Source: Sulfuricella sp. (GTDB taxonomy: Bacteria; Pseudomonadota; Gammaproteobacteria; Burkholderiales; Sulfuricellaceae). Taken from it: DNA of 64,000 bases. Shown here one piece after another: positions 27,659 to 37,715 of this stretch; the stretch's first letter is position 1, and each line of letters begins with the position of its first letter. A program made the translations under genes and the position numbers. The stretch covers positions 1 through 64,000 of the forward strand of contig JAQTMN010000002.1 in the NCBI GenBank assembly GCA_028714315.1. Direction: 5' to 3'. A model generated the notes under the pieces. It was not told the DNA's origin, did not search any database, and worked only from the letters and a program-made list of their open reading frames with translations.

Positions 27659-28627
27659 ATGCGCGGATTCACCCTCATCGAACTCCTGGTCGTGGTCGCC
27701 GTGCTGTCCGCCGCCGCCATGCTGGCCTTCGGCGTGACCGCCGAGGATCGCATGCAGATTCGCTACGACGACACCCGCAACCGCATGCAAAGCCTGTATC
27801 GCGCCCTGCTGGGCGGCCTGGAGCCGGCGGCGGGCACCGGCGGCTATGTCGCCGACAACGGCGGGCTGCCCGCCGGCGCGAGCGCCCTGCTGGCGGCGGG
27901 CAGCCTGGCGCCGCGGGCGGCGCAAACACCCCTGTTCGACCCGGACCCGGACGGCACCTGCGCCGGCAACGGCGGCGAAACCGCGCTGCCGGCGGCGGCC
28001 GCCCTGCTCAAGGGGCATCGCGGCAATTATCTGGGCGGACTCGCCTACAACGGCAGCTTCCGCGACGGCTGGGGCAACATCGACGCCGACGCCGCGCTGG
28101 ACGCGCTCAATTTCGGCTGGATCTGGAACACCGGCGTCGCCAACGCGCTCACCCTCGCCAGCCTGGGCGCGGACAACGCGGCCGGCGGCAGCGCCATGGC
28201 CGCCGACCGGGCGCTCACGGTCGCGCCGGGCGACTGGCGCATCCCGCTCGCCGGGCTGAACGTGCGCATCGCCAACCGCACCGGCGCGCCGATTCCCGCC
28301 GACAGCTATGCGGTGAGCCTACTGGCGTTCCGCAACAACGGCACCGGCGGCAGCTACTGGCTGCGCCATTCAAGCGACGCCAACGCCGCCGCCATCGCCG
28401 ACGGCGACAGCGTCGCGCTGCCGTTCGGCGGGCGCTGCTACCCGGGCGGCACCGCCGCCATGCACGGCGCCGTGCCGCAGGGACGGCACGTGCTGGTGCT
28501 GACCCGCAAGGCGGGCGGCTGGGGCGGCAGCGAAGCGCTTCACCCTTCCGCCGCCGATGCCGTTTTCACCCACATCGACCTGATTGGCGGGCTGATCCCG
28601 CCGCTGGTGGAGCTGAGCATCCGATGA
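27659..28627 (+). CDS. Prepilin-type protein with very short leader
   Basis: MRG^FTLIELLVVVAVLSAAAMLAFG. Confidence 0.87.
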   Translation: MRGFTLIELLVVVAVLSAAAMLAFGVTAEDRMQIRYDDTRNRMQSLYRALLGGLEPAAGTGGYVADNGGLPAGASALLAAGSLAPRAAQTPLFDPDPDGTCAGNGGETALPAAAALLKGHRGNYLGGLAYNGSFRDGWGNIDADAALDALNFGWIWNTGVANALTLASLGADNAAGGSAMAADRALTVAPGDWRIPLAGLNVRIANRTGAPIPADSYAVSLLAFRNNGTGGSYWLRHSSDANAAAIADGDSVALPFGGRCYPGGTAAMHGAVPQGRHVLVLTRKAGGWGGSEALHPSAADAVFTHIDLIGGLIPPLVELSIR

Positions 28628-30306
28628 AACGCTGGACCTTCCCCACGCGCAACTCTGCCTCGACCTGGCTGCTGCTGGCCTGGGACATCCCCGGCCTGCG
28701 GGCGGTGGTCGCCGAATGCGGCAGCGGCGGCTTGAAAGTGGTGGGCGAAGCATTTTCCGGCAAGGCGGATTTTTCCGCCGCCGCGCGCGACGTGGCGGCG
28801 GCCTTCGCCGGGCAGGGAATCAAGCTGCCGGCGAAGGCCGCGCTGGCTTCGCGCCTGGTGTCGCCGGTGGTGGCCGAGCTGCCGGTTGCGCCCGGCAAGC
28901 CGCGCCCGGCCGGCCAGATGCGCGAACTGCTGCGCCCCGACCTGGAAACCGCACAGGCCGAATTCAGCAACCTGTGGAATTTCGGCGCGCTGCTGGCGGC
29001 GCGCGGCCACCTGTCCGCCGACGACCGGGCGCGGGTGGGCATGGAAGATGAATTGCGCCGGGAAAACGCGACACCCCTGCGTTTCGGCGAAACCGCCATG
29101 CACCTGGGGCTGATCGGCCGCCCGGCGATGGACGAATGCCTGTATCTGCAGGAACGGCTGCAACTGCTCGACGGCGACCTCGCCATCGCCTGGAACGGGC
29201 ACGCGAGCGACGGCCAGCCGACTTGGCTGGGATGCGCTGCCAACGCCGGCTACTACCAGGCATGGACCAGCGCGCTCGACGAAAACGGGATTCGCCTCGC
29301 CGCCACGCTGCCGCTGGCATGGCTGGCCGGCGACGCGGCGGAAGGCGGGGACGCGGCGCGCGTCAGCCTGGAACTGCACCATGAAGAAGTGGTCGCGGTA
29401 TTGCGCCGCGGCGGCCGGGTGGTTGCCGCGCGCGCCGAAGGCCGCATGGAGCGCCCGCTGCGGGGCGACTGGCTGGCGCGCCTGGCGGGGGACTGGGAAA
29501 CCGGGGGACGCGCGCGCCTGGACTTGCTGTGCCTATACCCGGCGGACGAAGACGCTGCCGCCGCCGTGGTGGACGAACTGGAAACGCTCGCCGGAAGCCC
29601 GGTCACGCTGACCCGCGCCGACGCATGCTGGCAAGGGTTGTGGCGCGGCCTGGCGGACGAAGCGGACGCGCCCTCCCAAAGCGCGCGCCTGCCGCGCCTG
29701 GCCGAGCGCGAAATGCGCGAGCCGCTGCTGGCGAATGCCGATTTCCGCCGCACCCTGGCGGTGGCGGGGGTGCTGGCGCTGCTCGGCGGCATCGAGGCCG
29801 CGCAGCAGGTCGCGGCCATGCGCCTGGAAAAATCCGCCGCCGCCAAACTCAGCCAGGAAAAGAACCGCACCCAGAGCACCCAGCAGCAGCTTCATTTCAA
29901 CGCCGAACTGGAGGCGCTCGCCAAGGATCTGGACAAGACCCGCAGCGAGCTGGCGCCGCTGCTCAACGACCGCCAGCGCCTGAGCTCCATCGCCGCCATG
30001 CGCCGGCATCTGCCCGACCTGATCCAGACCCTGGCGCGCGCCGTGGGCGACGACGCGGTGCTGGAATCCCTGCACAACAGCCGTTCCGCCAACGATGCCA
30101 CCTCGATCAAGGTCACCGCGTGGTCGCCGAGCTATTCCGGCGCGCAGGCCTTCGCCAACCGCATGGCCGAATTCTCCGGCGCCCTGGGCTACGGCGTTTC
30201 GCAGACGGAAATCGTCGCCAGCAAGGGGCGCAGCGACAAGCCCGGCCACACCGTAACGTTCTGGCTGCTGCCGGACCAGGACGAACTGGAGGCGGCGAAA
30301 TCATGA
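28624..30306 (+). CDS. GspL / PilM-PilN-like inner-membrane platform protein
   Basis: Cytoplasmic domain + TM (LAVAGVLALLGGIEAAQQVAAMRLEKSAAAKLSQ) + periplasmic PilN/GspL-like tail; ATGA overlaps; locus context. Confidence 0.65.
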   Translation: MKRWTFPTRNSASTWLLLAWDIPGLRAVVAECGSGGLKVVGEAFSGKADFSAAARDVAAAFAGQGIKLPAKAALASRLVSPVVAELPVAPGKPRPAGQMRELLRPDLETAQAEFSNLWNFGALLAARGHLSADDRARVGMEDELRRENATPLRFGETAMHLGLIGRPAMDECLYLQERLQLLDGDLAIAWNGHASDGQPTWLGCAANAGYYQAWTSALDENGIRLAATLPLAWLAGDAAEGGDAARVSLELHHEEVVAVLRRGGRVVAARAEGRMERPLRGDWLARLAGDWETGGRARLDLLCLYPADEDAAAAVVDELETLAGSPVTLTRADACWQGLWRGLADEADAPSQSARLPRLAEREMREPLLANADFRRTLAVAGVLALLGGIEAAQQVAAMRLEKSAAAKLSQEKNRTQSTQQQLHFNAELEALAKDLDKTRSELAPLLNDRQRLSSIAAMRRHLPDLIQTLARAVGDDAVLESLHNSRSANDATSIKVTAWSPSYSGAQAFANRMAEFSGALGYGVSQTEIVASKGRSDKPGHTVTFWLLPDQDELEAAKS

Positions 30307-31013
30307 CCGCCTTCCCCCGCCGCCGCGCCGCGGCGCTGTACAAAACCTGGCGGGCGCTGCCGGAACGCACGCGCAACGCCCGCGCCGCCGCGCTGGCCGC
30401 CGCGCTGGCCGCGCTGTATTTCGCCCTGCTCTGGCCGGTGGCGCACAAGCGCATCGCCAAGATGGAATACGACCTGGGAAAACAGGCGGTGCGGGAAAAA
30501 TCCGCCTCCAGGCAGGACACCGCCCCGGCAAAACCGCCCGCCAGCCTGGCGGGGAAGAGCGTGGCCGAGGCGAAAAAGGAACTCGAAGCGCTGCATCTCA
30601 AGCTGGAGGAAACCCGCGCCGAAATCGGGCGCCTCGACGCGGCCTTCGTCTCGCTCGACGACACGCTGGCGCTCAATGCCCTGAAAAGCGGCCTGACCAG
30701 CCTGGCGGAGGCGGGCGACATGGAGGTGCAGGCGCTGGAGCACGTCTATTCCAGGCCGGAGGACAAAGACAGCGTGCCGACGCCTCAGCTCATGCGGGAT
30801 GCGGCCGGGAGCAATCCCTTCAAACGGCCGCTCATCGTGTTCCGCGCCCGCGCCAGCTACCGCGGCCTGATGCAGTTCCTCGACGGCCTCGCCGCGCTGC
30901 CCTATATCGCCGCGCCGGTGTGGAGCGACATTACCGTGAAGATGGAGCGCAACCCGGAAACCCAGGCGCCGGCCAAGCAATGGCTGGAAATCGTGATCAA
31001 GCTGGCCGTATGA
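30303..31013 (+). CDS. GspM / PilO-like protein
   Basis: N-terminal TM, coiled coil, PilO-like C-terminus YRGLMQFLDGLAALPYIAAPVWSDITVKMERN; context. Confidence 0.65.
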   Translation: MTAFPRRRAAALYKTWRALPERTRNARAAALAAALAALYFALLWPVAHKRIAKMEYDLGKQAVREKSASRQDTAPAKPPASLAGKSVAEAKKELEALHLKLEETRAEIGRLDAAFVSLDDTLALNALKSGLTSLAEAGDMEVQALEHVYSRPEDKDSVPTPQLMRDAAGSNPFKRPLIVFRARASYRGLMQFLDGLAALPYIAAPVWSDITVKMERNPETQAPAKQWLEIVIKLAV

Positions 31014-31014
31014 C

Positions 31015-31178
31015 ACTAAAAACCTCATTTGAACCATGGGGAACACGGGGCGCACGGGGAACGACGTGGGATTTTTTATTTAATCTTCGTCACCCAATGG
31101 GTGATATGGACAAAACACTCAACAAATTGATTCTACCCCGTGTTCCCCGTGAGCCCCGTGGTTAACTGCGATTTATAG
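31015..31178 (+). repeat. Dispersed inverted-repeat element, copy D
   Basis: aaaacctcatttgaaccatggggaacacggggcgcacgg ... ccccgtgttccccgtgagccccgtggttaactgcgatttatagg, abutting the pilT-like ATG. Confidence 0.88.
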
Positions 31179-31179
31179 G

Positions 31180-32277
31180 ATGACTCCCGACACCTCCCCC
31201 GCGCTGTGCGCGTTCGACCAGTTGCTTGGCGCCATGGTGGGCGCGCATGCCTCCGACCTGCATCTGGCGCCCGGCCGGCCGCCTTGCTGGCGCCTGCACG
31301 GGGACTTGGCGGCGGCGCGCGGCGAACCCTTCAGCCGGGAAGACATGGACAGCCTGCTGTCCGCCCTGCTGGGCGCGGCCAGGCTACGCGACCTCGACGA
31401 AAAGGGCAGCGTTGACCTCGGGCACACCGCCGGCGACAGCGAGCGCTTCCGCATCAACGTGTTCACCGCCCTGGGCCAGCCCGCCCTGGTGGCGCGCCAC
31501 CTGCCCGCGCGCTTTTCCTCGCTGGCCGAACTGCGCCTGCCGGAAAGCCTGCGCGACCTGGCGCGGCTGACGTCGGGCCTGGTGCTGGTCACCGGCGTCA
31601 CCGGCAGCGGCAAGAGCACCACGCTGGCGACGCTGATCAACGAAATCAACGCCAGTTTGCCGGTGCACATCCTGACCATCGAGGATCCGGTCGAATTCGT
31701 GCATGCGCCGAAGAAGGCGCTCATCAGCCACCGCGAGCTGCATACCGACGTGCCGGATTTCGCCGGTGCGGTCAGGGCGTCCCTGCGCGAGGATCCGGAC
31801 GTGATCCTGGTCGGCGAGCTGCGCGACATCGAAACCATGCGGGCCGCGCTGACCGCGGCCGAGACCGGGCACCTGGTGTTCTCCACCCTGCACACGGCGG
31901 ACGCGACCGGCGCGATCGAGCGCTTCGTCGGCGCCTTCCCCGGCCAGGAGCAGGCGGTGGTGCGCCATCGGCTGGCGCTGGTGCTGAAGACCGTCGTCGC
32001 CCAGCAGCTGTTGCCCCGGCTGGAGCAGAAAGGGCGCGTCGCCACAGTGGAAATCCTGCACGCCACGCCCGCCATTGCCAACCTCATCGCTTCCGGCCGC
32101 ACCGCCCAGATCTATTCGGCCATCGAATCCGGCCGCGAGGCGGGGATGCAGACCTTCGACCAGGCGCTGGCCGCCCACGCCCGCGACCGCCTGATTTCGG
32201 CGGAACAAGGCCGCCGCCTGGCGCGCGACCCGATCAACTTCGACCGCCTGCTGCGCGCGGGATGGAGCACGCCATGA
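31180..32277 (+). CDS. PilT-like twitching/retraction ATPase
   Basis: Walker A TGVTGSGKSTTLATLINEIN, ILTIEDPVEFVH, Walker B DVILVGELRD, AIANLIASG resembling the PilT AIRNLIRE motif. Confidence 0.85.
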   Translation: MTPDTSPALCAFDQLLGAMVGAHASDLHLAPGRPPCWRLHGDLAAARGEPFSREDMDSLLSALLGAARLRDLDEKGSVDLGHTAGDSERFRINVFTALGQPALVARHLPARFSSLAELRLPESLRDLARLTSGLVLVTGVTGSGKSTTLATLINEINASLPVHILTIEDPVEFVHAPKKALISHRELHTDVPDFAGAVRASLREDPDVILVGELRDIETMRAALTAAETGHLVFSTLHTADATGAIERFVGAFPGQEQAVVRHRLALVLKTVVAQQLLPRLEQKGRVATVEILHATPAIANLIASGRTAQIYSAIESGREAGMQTFDQALAAHARDRLISAEQGRRLARDPINFDRLLRAGWSTP

Positions 32278-33875
32278 GCGTCAACGAAAATGCGCTGATC
32301 AATGCCGGCATCCAGGCCAGCCTGTTCGACCGCGACCAGCTCAACCGCCTGCGCACGCTGTCGCGGGTGTCGCGCCAGTCGATGCTGGAAGTGCTCTCGC
32401 TCGAACTGGGGCTGCCCCGTGCCGCCTTCTACATGGCGCTGGCCGACGCACACGGCCTGCCCTATGCGCGCCTGGAATCCTGGACGGTCGATGACGCCGC
32501 CCTGGCGCGCCTGCCGGCCAGCCTGCTGAAGCGCCAGCCGATGGTGCCCGCGCGCGACGGCGACGGCGCGCTGTTCCTGGCCCTGAGCGACCCGACCGAC
32601 CAGGTCGCGGTGGAAACGGCGCTGCGCGTGCTGGGCGCGCAAACCCGCCTGGCCGTGGCGGAACCGGCCGCGCTGGCGCCGCTCCTGTCGCGCTTCCTGC
32701 CCGCCTCGGGCCGCGAAGAAAACCAGGACGATCCGGTCGGCATGTTCGACGCCCTGCTGCGCGACGCCCTGCTGCGGCGTGCCTCGGACATCCACATCGA
32801 GAGCGTGCGCGACGGCGTGCGCGTGCGCCTGCGGGTGGACGGGCGGATGCAGGCCTGGGGCGGCGTCCTGCCCAAGGCGCCGGGCGAGGGCATGATTTCG
32901 CGCATCAAGGTGCTGTCCGGCATGGACATCGCGGAATCGCGCGCGCCGCAGGACGGCGGCCTCAACTACCCGGCGCGCGAAGGCGCGGAGCCGGTGGAAA
33001 TGCGCGTCGCCTCGGTGCCGATCAAGTTCGGCGAGCGCCTCACCCTGCGGGTGATGAAAAGCGATCCGGGGCGGCAGACCCTGGATTCGCTCGGCATGTC
33101 CGCCGCGATGATCGCCCGCCTGCGCGGCGTGCTCGACCACCCGCACGGCATCGTGCTGGTCACCGGCCCCACCGGCAGCGGCAAGAGCACCACCCTGTAC
33201 GCGGTGCTGCGCGAACTGGACGCCAACGCGCTCAATATCCTGACGGCCGAAGACCCGGTGGAACAGGTGATTCCCGGCATCAGCCAGGTCCAGGCCGGCG
33301 GCAAGACCAGTTTTGCCGGCGCGCTGCGCAGTTTCCTGCGCCACGACCCGGACGTCATCCTGGTGGGCGAAATCCGCGACCTCGAAACCGCCGACGTGGC
33401 GCTCAAGGCCGCCACCACCGGCCACCTGGTGCTGTCCACCCTGCACACCAACACCGCCGTCGGCGCCATCACCCGGCTGGCCGACATCGGCTGCGAGCGC
33501 TTCCTGATCGGCTCCACCCTGCACGGCATCATCGCCCAGCGCCTGGTGCGCATGCTCTGCCCGCATTGCCGCAAGCCGCGCCCGGCCGGCGAGGAAGAGG
33601 CCCGGCTGCTGGGGCTCGAAGGCCGGGCGGCGGAGATCCACGAACCGGCCGGCTGTCCGCGCTGCCTCGGCACCGGCTACCGCGGCCGGATCGGCCTGTT
33701 CGAGGCGCTGTGGCCGGACGGCGAGCTGGCGGAAAAAGTGGCGTCGGGCGCGGGCGAACGCGAGCTGGCGCGCGCCGCCCGCGATTACTGGCGGCTCGGC
33801 GAGGACGCGCGCGACAAGGTGCTGGGCGGCCTGACCAGCTTGGCCGAAGTGCGGCCCTATCTGCATATTTTCTGA
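32274..33875 (+). CDS. GspE/PilB-family assembly ATPase
   Basis: GPTGSGKSTTLYAVLRELD, DPDVILVGEIRDLETADVALKAATTGHLVLSTLHTN, tetracysteine CPHC..CPRC motif. Confidence 0.95.
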   Translation: MSVNENALINAGIQASLFDRDQLNRLRTLSRVSRQSMLEVLSLELGLPRAAFYMALADAHGLPYARLESWTVDDAALARLPASLLKRQPMVPARDGDGALFLALSDPTDQVAVETALRVLGAQTRLAVAEPAALAPLLSRFLPASGREENQDDPVGMFDALLRDALLRRASDIHIESVRDGVRVRLRVDGRMQAWGGVLPKAPGEGMISRIKVLSGMDIAESRAPQDGGLNYPAREGAEPVEMRVASVPIKFGERLTLRVMKSDPGRQTLDSLGMSAAMIARLRGVLDHPHGIVLVTGPTGSGKSTTLYAVLRELDANALNILTAEDPVEQVIPGISQVQAGGKTSFAGALRSFLRHDPDVILVGEIRDLETADVALKAATTGHLVLSTLHTNTAVGAITRLADIGCERFLIGSTLHGIIAQRLVRMLCPHCRKPRPAGEEEARLLGLEGRAAEIHEPAGCPRCLGTGYRGRIGLFEALWPDGELAEKVASGAGERELARAARDYWRLGEDARDKVLGGLTSLAEVRPYLHIF

Positions 33876-33879
33876 TCCC

Positions 33880-35112
33880 ATGGCGACTTTTTCCTACACC
33901 GGCCTCAATCCCGACGGCAAGGAGCTGCGCGGACGCATCGACGCGGCCGGGCTCGCGCAGGCGCGCGAAGCCCTGCGCGGCCAGGGCATCCGCATCCTGG
34001 ACCTGGGCGAGGGCGACGGCGGCGGTGCCTCGCCCGCCGACCACCTGAGGTCGGTCTGGCGGCTGCTGCGCCTCGGCCTGTCGGTGCGCAACAGCGACAT
34101 GCAGCTGTATTACCGCCAGATGCAGCTGATGCTGCGCGCCGGCCACACCCTGCTCGAAGCGCTGGAAGCGGCCAGCCGCCTGTCGGCCAGGCCGCGCCTG
34201 TCGGCGGTGCTGGACCGCTGTGCCGGGCGCGTGCGCCAGGGCAGCAGCTTTTCCGCCGCGCTGGCGCACGAAGCGTCGGTGTTCCCGCGCATCGCCGTCA
34301 AGCTGTGCGAGGCCGGCGAGGCCAGCGGCGAGCTCGACCAGGTGTTCGAGCGCATGGCCGCGATCACCGAGCGCCGCGCCGACGTGCGCCGCCAGCTGCT
34401 GACCGCGATGACTTATCCCGCCATCGTCACCCTGGCCGCGATCGGCGTCATCTCGTTCCTGGTCGGGTCGGTGGTGCCGCGCTTCGCGGTTTTCCTGCAA
34501 TCGCGCGGCAAAGCCATTCCCTGGGCGGCGAAAACCATGATGGATATCGCCGACTGGCTCGGCAAGTGGGGCTTTACCCTGGTGCTTGGCGCCGCCGCGC
34601 TGGTCGCCGCCTTCGTCCTGCTGCGCCGCGTTCCCGGCCCGCGCCTGGCCATCGACCGCCTGCTGCTGCACGTGCCGGTGCTCGGCGGCGCCATGATGTC
34701 GGCGGCGATGGCGCAGATGGCCTGGACCTTCGGCCTGCTGCTCAAAAGCCGCCTCACCGCGCTGGACGCCCTGCGCACGGTGTGCCAGGTCACCGGCAAC
34801 CGGGCGCTGGCGAACGCCTTCGCCCAGGCCGGGGCGCAGGTGCTCGAAGGCAGGGCGCTGGCGGTGGCGCTGGCGCGCCCGCCGGTGCCGCGCCTGATGC
34901 AGCACATGGTGGCGGTGGGCGAGCGCAGCGGCGAGATGGAAGCCGTCATGGAAGCGCTCGGCAGCCACTACCAGAAGGAGCTGGATGGCCGGGTGAAACT
35001 GCTTTCGTCGATGATCGAACCGGTGCTTACCCTGCTCATCGGCGGCATCGTCGGCTTCGTCTATTACGCCTTTTTCCAGGCCGTGCTGGCCGTCTCCACC
35101 GGGGGCGGCTGA
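33880..35112 (+). CDS. GspF/PilC-family inner-membrane platform protein
   Basis: FSYTGLNPDGKELRGRIDAAG, YYRQMQLMLRAGHTLLEALE, SGEMEAVMEALGSHYQKELDGRVKLLSSMIEPVLTLLIGGIVG. Confidence 0.95.
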   Translation: MATFSYTGLNPDGKELRGRIDAAGLAQAREALRGQGIRILDLGEGDGGGASPADHLRSVWRLLRLGLSVRNSDMQLYYRQMQLMLRAGHTLLEALEAASRLSARPRLSAVLDRCAGRVRQGSSFSAALAHEASVFPRIAVKLCEAGEASGELDQVFERMAAITERRADVRRQLLTAMTYPAIVTLAAIGVISFLVGSVVPRFAVFLQSRGKAIPWAAKTMMDIADWLGKWGFTLVLGAAALVAAFVLLRRVPGPRLAIDRLLLHVPVLGGAMMSAAMAQMAWTFGLLLKSRLTALDALRTVCQVTGNRALANAFAQAGAQVLEGRALAVALARPPVPRLMQHMVAVGERSGEMEAVMEALGSHYQKELDGRVKLLSSMIEPVLTLLIGGIVGFVYYAFFQAVLAVSTGGG

Positions 35113-35120
35113 GGAACCCC

Positions 35121-35717
35121 ATGCAACCCACAACCACCATCAAGCCGCGGTACGCCAGACGGTCCGGGATCCTCGTCCTCTCCGCCGTTTTTTTCATGCT
35201 GTCGGACGGAGCCCGCGCCCAGAATCCGGCCGCCGAACTGGCGGGCGACAAGAGCAAGGAAATGGCGCCCTCCCTGCGGGAAGGCATGGCCACCATCGGG
35301 CGCTATGCGGACGAAGTGAACCGCCGCGTGCGGCAGCCTGCCGCCGCGCCGGCCGCCGCCCCGGCCGCCCCGGCAAAGGCGGACGAACCCGGCCGGGCCA
35401 ACCCGCGCATCGACATCGGGCGCGACCCGTTCGAGGTGTCGGCCCAGCTCAAGGAGGGGCGTAGCGGCGGGCGCTTCATGGGGCTGCCCAAATCCGGCAC
35501 GCTCGACCTGCAGCGGCGCATCCAGGTGAAAGCGCTGCTGCGCACCGCGCAGGGCGGGATTGCCCAGCTCGTCGTCAACAACAAGGATATCGTCACCGTC
35601 ATGGACAAGGAACTGATCGACCTCGGCGACCTGGGCGCGTTCCAGGTCCGGATCAACGCGGAAGGCCTCACCCTGATCGACCCGAGCGCTCCCGGCAAGA
35701 GGGTGGTGCTGCGATGA
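35121..35717 (+). CDS. Periplasmic PilP/GspC-like connector (hypothetical)
   Basis: Signal peptide; RDPFEVSAQL, IQVKALLRTAQGGIAQLVVNNKDIVTVMDKELIDLGDLGAFQVRINAEGLTLI; directly upstream of the secretin gene. Confidence 0.6.
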   Translation: MQPTTTIKPRYARRSGILVLSAVFFMLSDGARAQNPAAELAGDKSKEMAPSLREGMATIGRYADEVNRRVRQPAAAPAAAPAAPAKADEPGRANPRIDIGRDPFEVSAQLKEGRSGGRFMGLPKSGTLDLQRRIQVKALLRTAQGGIAQLVVNNKDIVTVMDKELIDLGDLGAFQVRINAEGLTLIDPSAPGKRVVLR

Positions 35718-37585
35718 GGCCCGCCTGGCGCAGCCTCGTCGCCGCCATCGCAAGCGCGCTTGCGGTCGGCCTGCACGCCCAGGATCTGCCCGCGCCGGAG
35801 CCCGCCGGCGCGGCGGTGATCGGCGACATCCAGCTCACCCAGATTCGCCTCGACGAGGCCGCCCGGCTGATCTCCCAGGTGGGCAGGACCAACGTGGTGG
35901 TGACCGGCAAGGTGGCGGACCAGGTGGCTTCGCTCTACCTGCGCAGCACCACCGTCGAGGACATGGTGCGCAACCTGTGCCGCGCCGCCGGCGTCTGGTT
36001 CCGCTACGATGCCGCCTCGAAAACCTACGTCATCATGAGCGGCCCGGAATACCAGAAGGACCTGGCCATCGTCCGGGACGAAAAGACGCGGGTCTTCACC
36101 CTGCGCCATCACAACGTGGTGGCCACGGCCAATGCCGTCAAGGCGCTGTTCGGCGCGCGGGTCAATCTTTCCCTGCCGGTGGAAGAGACGCCGGCGGCGC
36201 TGGGCAGCCCCGGCAAAACGGCTGCCGGCGGGGCAAACCAGGCGACGCCTTCGGCCGGAGTCCCCGCCAACCCGGCCAACAGCAGCATGACCGGCGGCGC
36301 GACCCTCGACACCGGGCCGGCCGCCCAGCCATCGTCCGCCTTCAACCGGGCGTCGGGCGGCGCCGGCCAGGGCGGCGGCAACTACGATCCGGCCCAGGAT
36401 CTCGGCCGCCTCGGCCAGGACCGGATCGAATCGCAGCTCCGCGCCGATTCCCAGGGGCGCGGCCAGGTGAATATCGCGGATATCCAGGATATGGTGGCGC
36501 GCCAAGGGCCGACCATCTACCTGTCCTACAACAAGCTGAACAACCTGTTGCTGGTGCGCTCCGGGGACGGAACGGCGCTGACCCAGATCGCCGAGCTGAT
36601 CGGGGAAATGGATCGTCCCCCGCGCCAGGTGCTGCTCGAGATGCAGATCCTGGAAGCCTCGCTGGACGACGGTTTCAAGTCGGTTTTCGACATCGGCACC
36701 TCGGGCCGGACGGACGGCTTCACCGGAAACATCAAGGGCATCACCAGCGGCCCGCTGCCGGTCGGGGCGCTGAGCCTGGTCACCCCGGACGGCAGCACGG
36801 TGACGGGATACGGCCGCAACGTCGCCTCCAGCGGCAACTTCGCCGCGGAGCAGGACGCCACCTTCGTCTGGCAGCTGATGAGCGACACCCTGCGCCTGCG
36901 CATCCAGCTCCTCGCCAAGGAGAACAAGCTCAAGACCCTGGCGTCGCCCATGCTGGTGGCGGCCAACAACCAGCCGGCCCGCCTGTTCATCGGCGACGAG
37001 CGGGTGCTGGTCACCGGCGCATCGACCCAGACCATCACCGGCACCACCGGCGCCAGCAACACCAACATCACCGCCGAAACCGAAAGGCGCAACGTCGGCC
37101 AGACGCTTTCCATCCTGCCGCGCATCAACGGCGACCGCTCCGTCAGCCTGACCATCGACCAGGACAGTTCCACCGTCAAGATCGGCGACACCTCCATTCC
37201 CATCGCCACCGCCAGCGGCGAGATCGTGAAGTTCCCCATCGATACCGTGGCCACGGCCAACCTGCAGGTTACCGCCCATGCCTACGACGGCATGACCGTG
37301 GCGGTGGGCGGCATGATCCGCGAAAACCTGGACCGGCAGGAGGCGAAAGTCCCGCTGCTGGGCGACATTCCCGGCCTGGGCATCCTGTTCAAGCGGGACG
37401 TGCGCACGTCCTCGCGATCCCAGATCGTGCTGCTGATCACGCCGCGGGTGCTGGAAAGCCCGGAAGAGTCGAGCCTGCTCGCGGCGCGCAAGACGCGCAG
37501 CTTCAACGAGCTGACGTCGGGCATTCCGGCGGCCGGCATCCTGCCGAAACTGCCCGCGTTCGAACGCACCGCGCCGCAACCCTGA
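35714..37585 (+). CDS. Secretin (GspD/PilQ family)
   Basis: LTQIRLDEAARLISQVGRTNVVVTGKV; C-terminal VAVGGMIRENLDRQEAKVPLLGDIPGLGILFKRDVRTSSRSQIVLLITPRVL. Confidence 0.95.
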   Translation: MRPAWRSLVAAIASALAVGLHAQDLPAPEPAGAAVIGDIQLTQIRLDEAARLISQVGRTNVVVTGKVADQVASLYLRSTTVEDMVRNLCRAAGVWFRYDAASKTYVIMSGPEYQKDLAIVRDEKTRVFTLRHHNVVATANAVKALFGARVNLSLPVEETPAALGSPGKTAAGGANQATPSAGVPANPANSSMTGGATLDTGPAAQPSSAFNRASGGAGQGGGNYDPAQDLGRLGQDRIESQLRADSQGRGQVNIADIQDMVARQGPTIYLSYNKLNNLLLVRSGDGTALTQIAELIGEMDRPPRQVLLEMQILEASLDDGFKSVFDIGTSGRTDGFTGNIKGITSGPLPVGALSLVTPDGSTVTGYGRNVASSGNFAAEQDATFVWQLMSDTLRLRIQLLAKENKLKTLASPMLVAANNQPARLFIGDERVLVTGASTQTITGTTGASNTNITAETERRNVGQTLSILPRINGDRSVSLTIDQDSSTVKIGDTSIPIATASGEIVKFPIDTVATANLQVTAHAYDGMTVAVGGMIRENLDRQEAKVPLLGDIPGLGILFKRDVRTSSRSQIVLLITPRVLESPEESSLLAARKTRSFNELTSGIPAAGILPKLPAFERTAPQP

Positions 37586-37612
37586 ATTTTCGGACAACGG
37601 AAGGAGCCCCGA

Positions 37613-37709
37613 TGAAATTTAACCTTCGTCACCTGATGGGTGACATGGACAAAACACGCAACAAACCCCGTGTTCCCCGTGAGCCCGTGGCTAAGCGTTT
37701 TATTAGGTT
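37613..37709 (+). repeat. Truncated copy (E) of the dispersed inverted-repeat element
   Basis: aaatttaaccttcgtcacctgatgggtgacatggacaaaacacgcaacaaaccccgtgttccccgtgagcccgtgg; left arm missing. Confidence 0.75.
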
Positions 37710-37715
37710 TATCCC

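Noticed and set aside
32112-33881. 589-aa minus-strand ORF
   Set aside because: Antisense to the GspE-like ATPase
35303-37597. 764-aa minus-strand ORF
   Set aside because: Antisense to the secretin gene, no recognisable motifs
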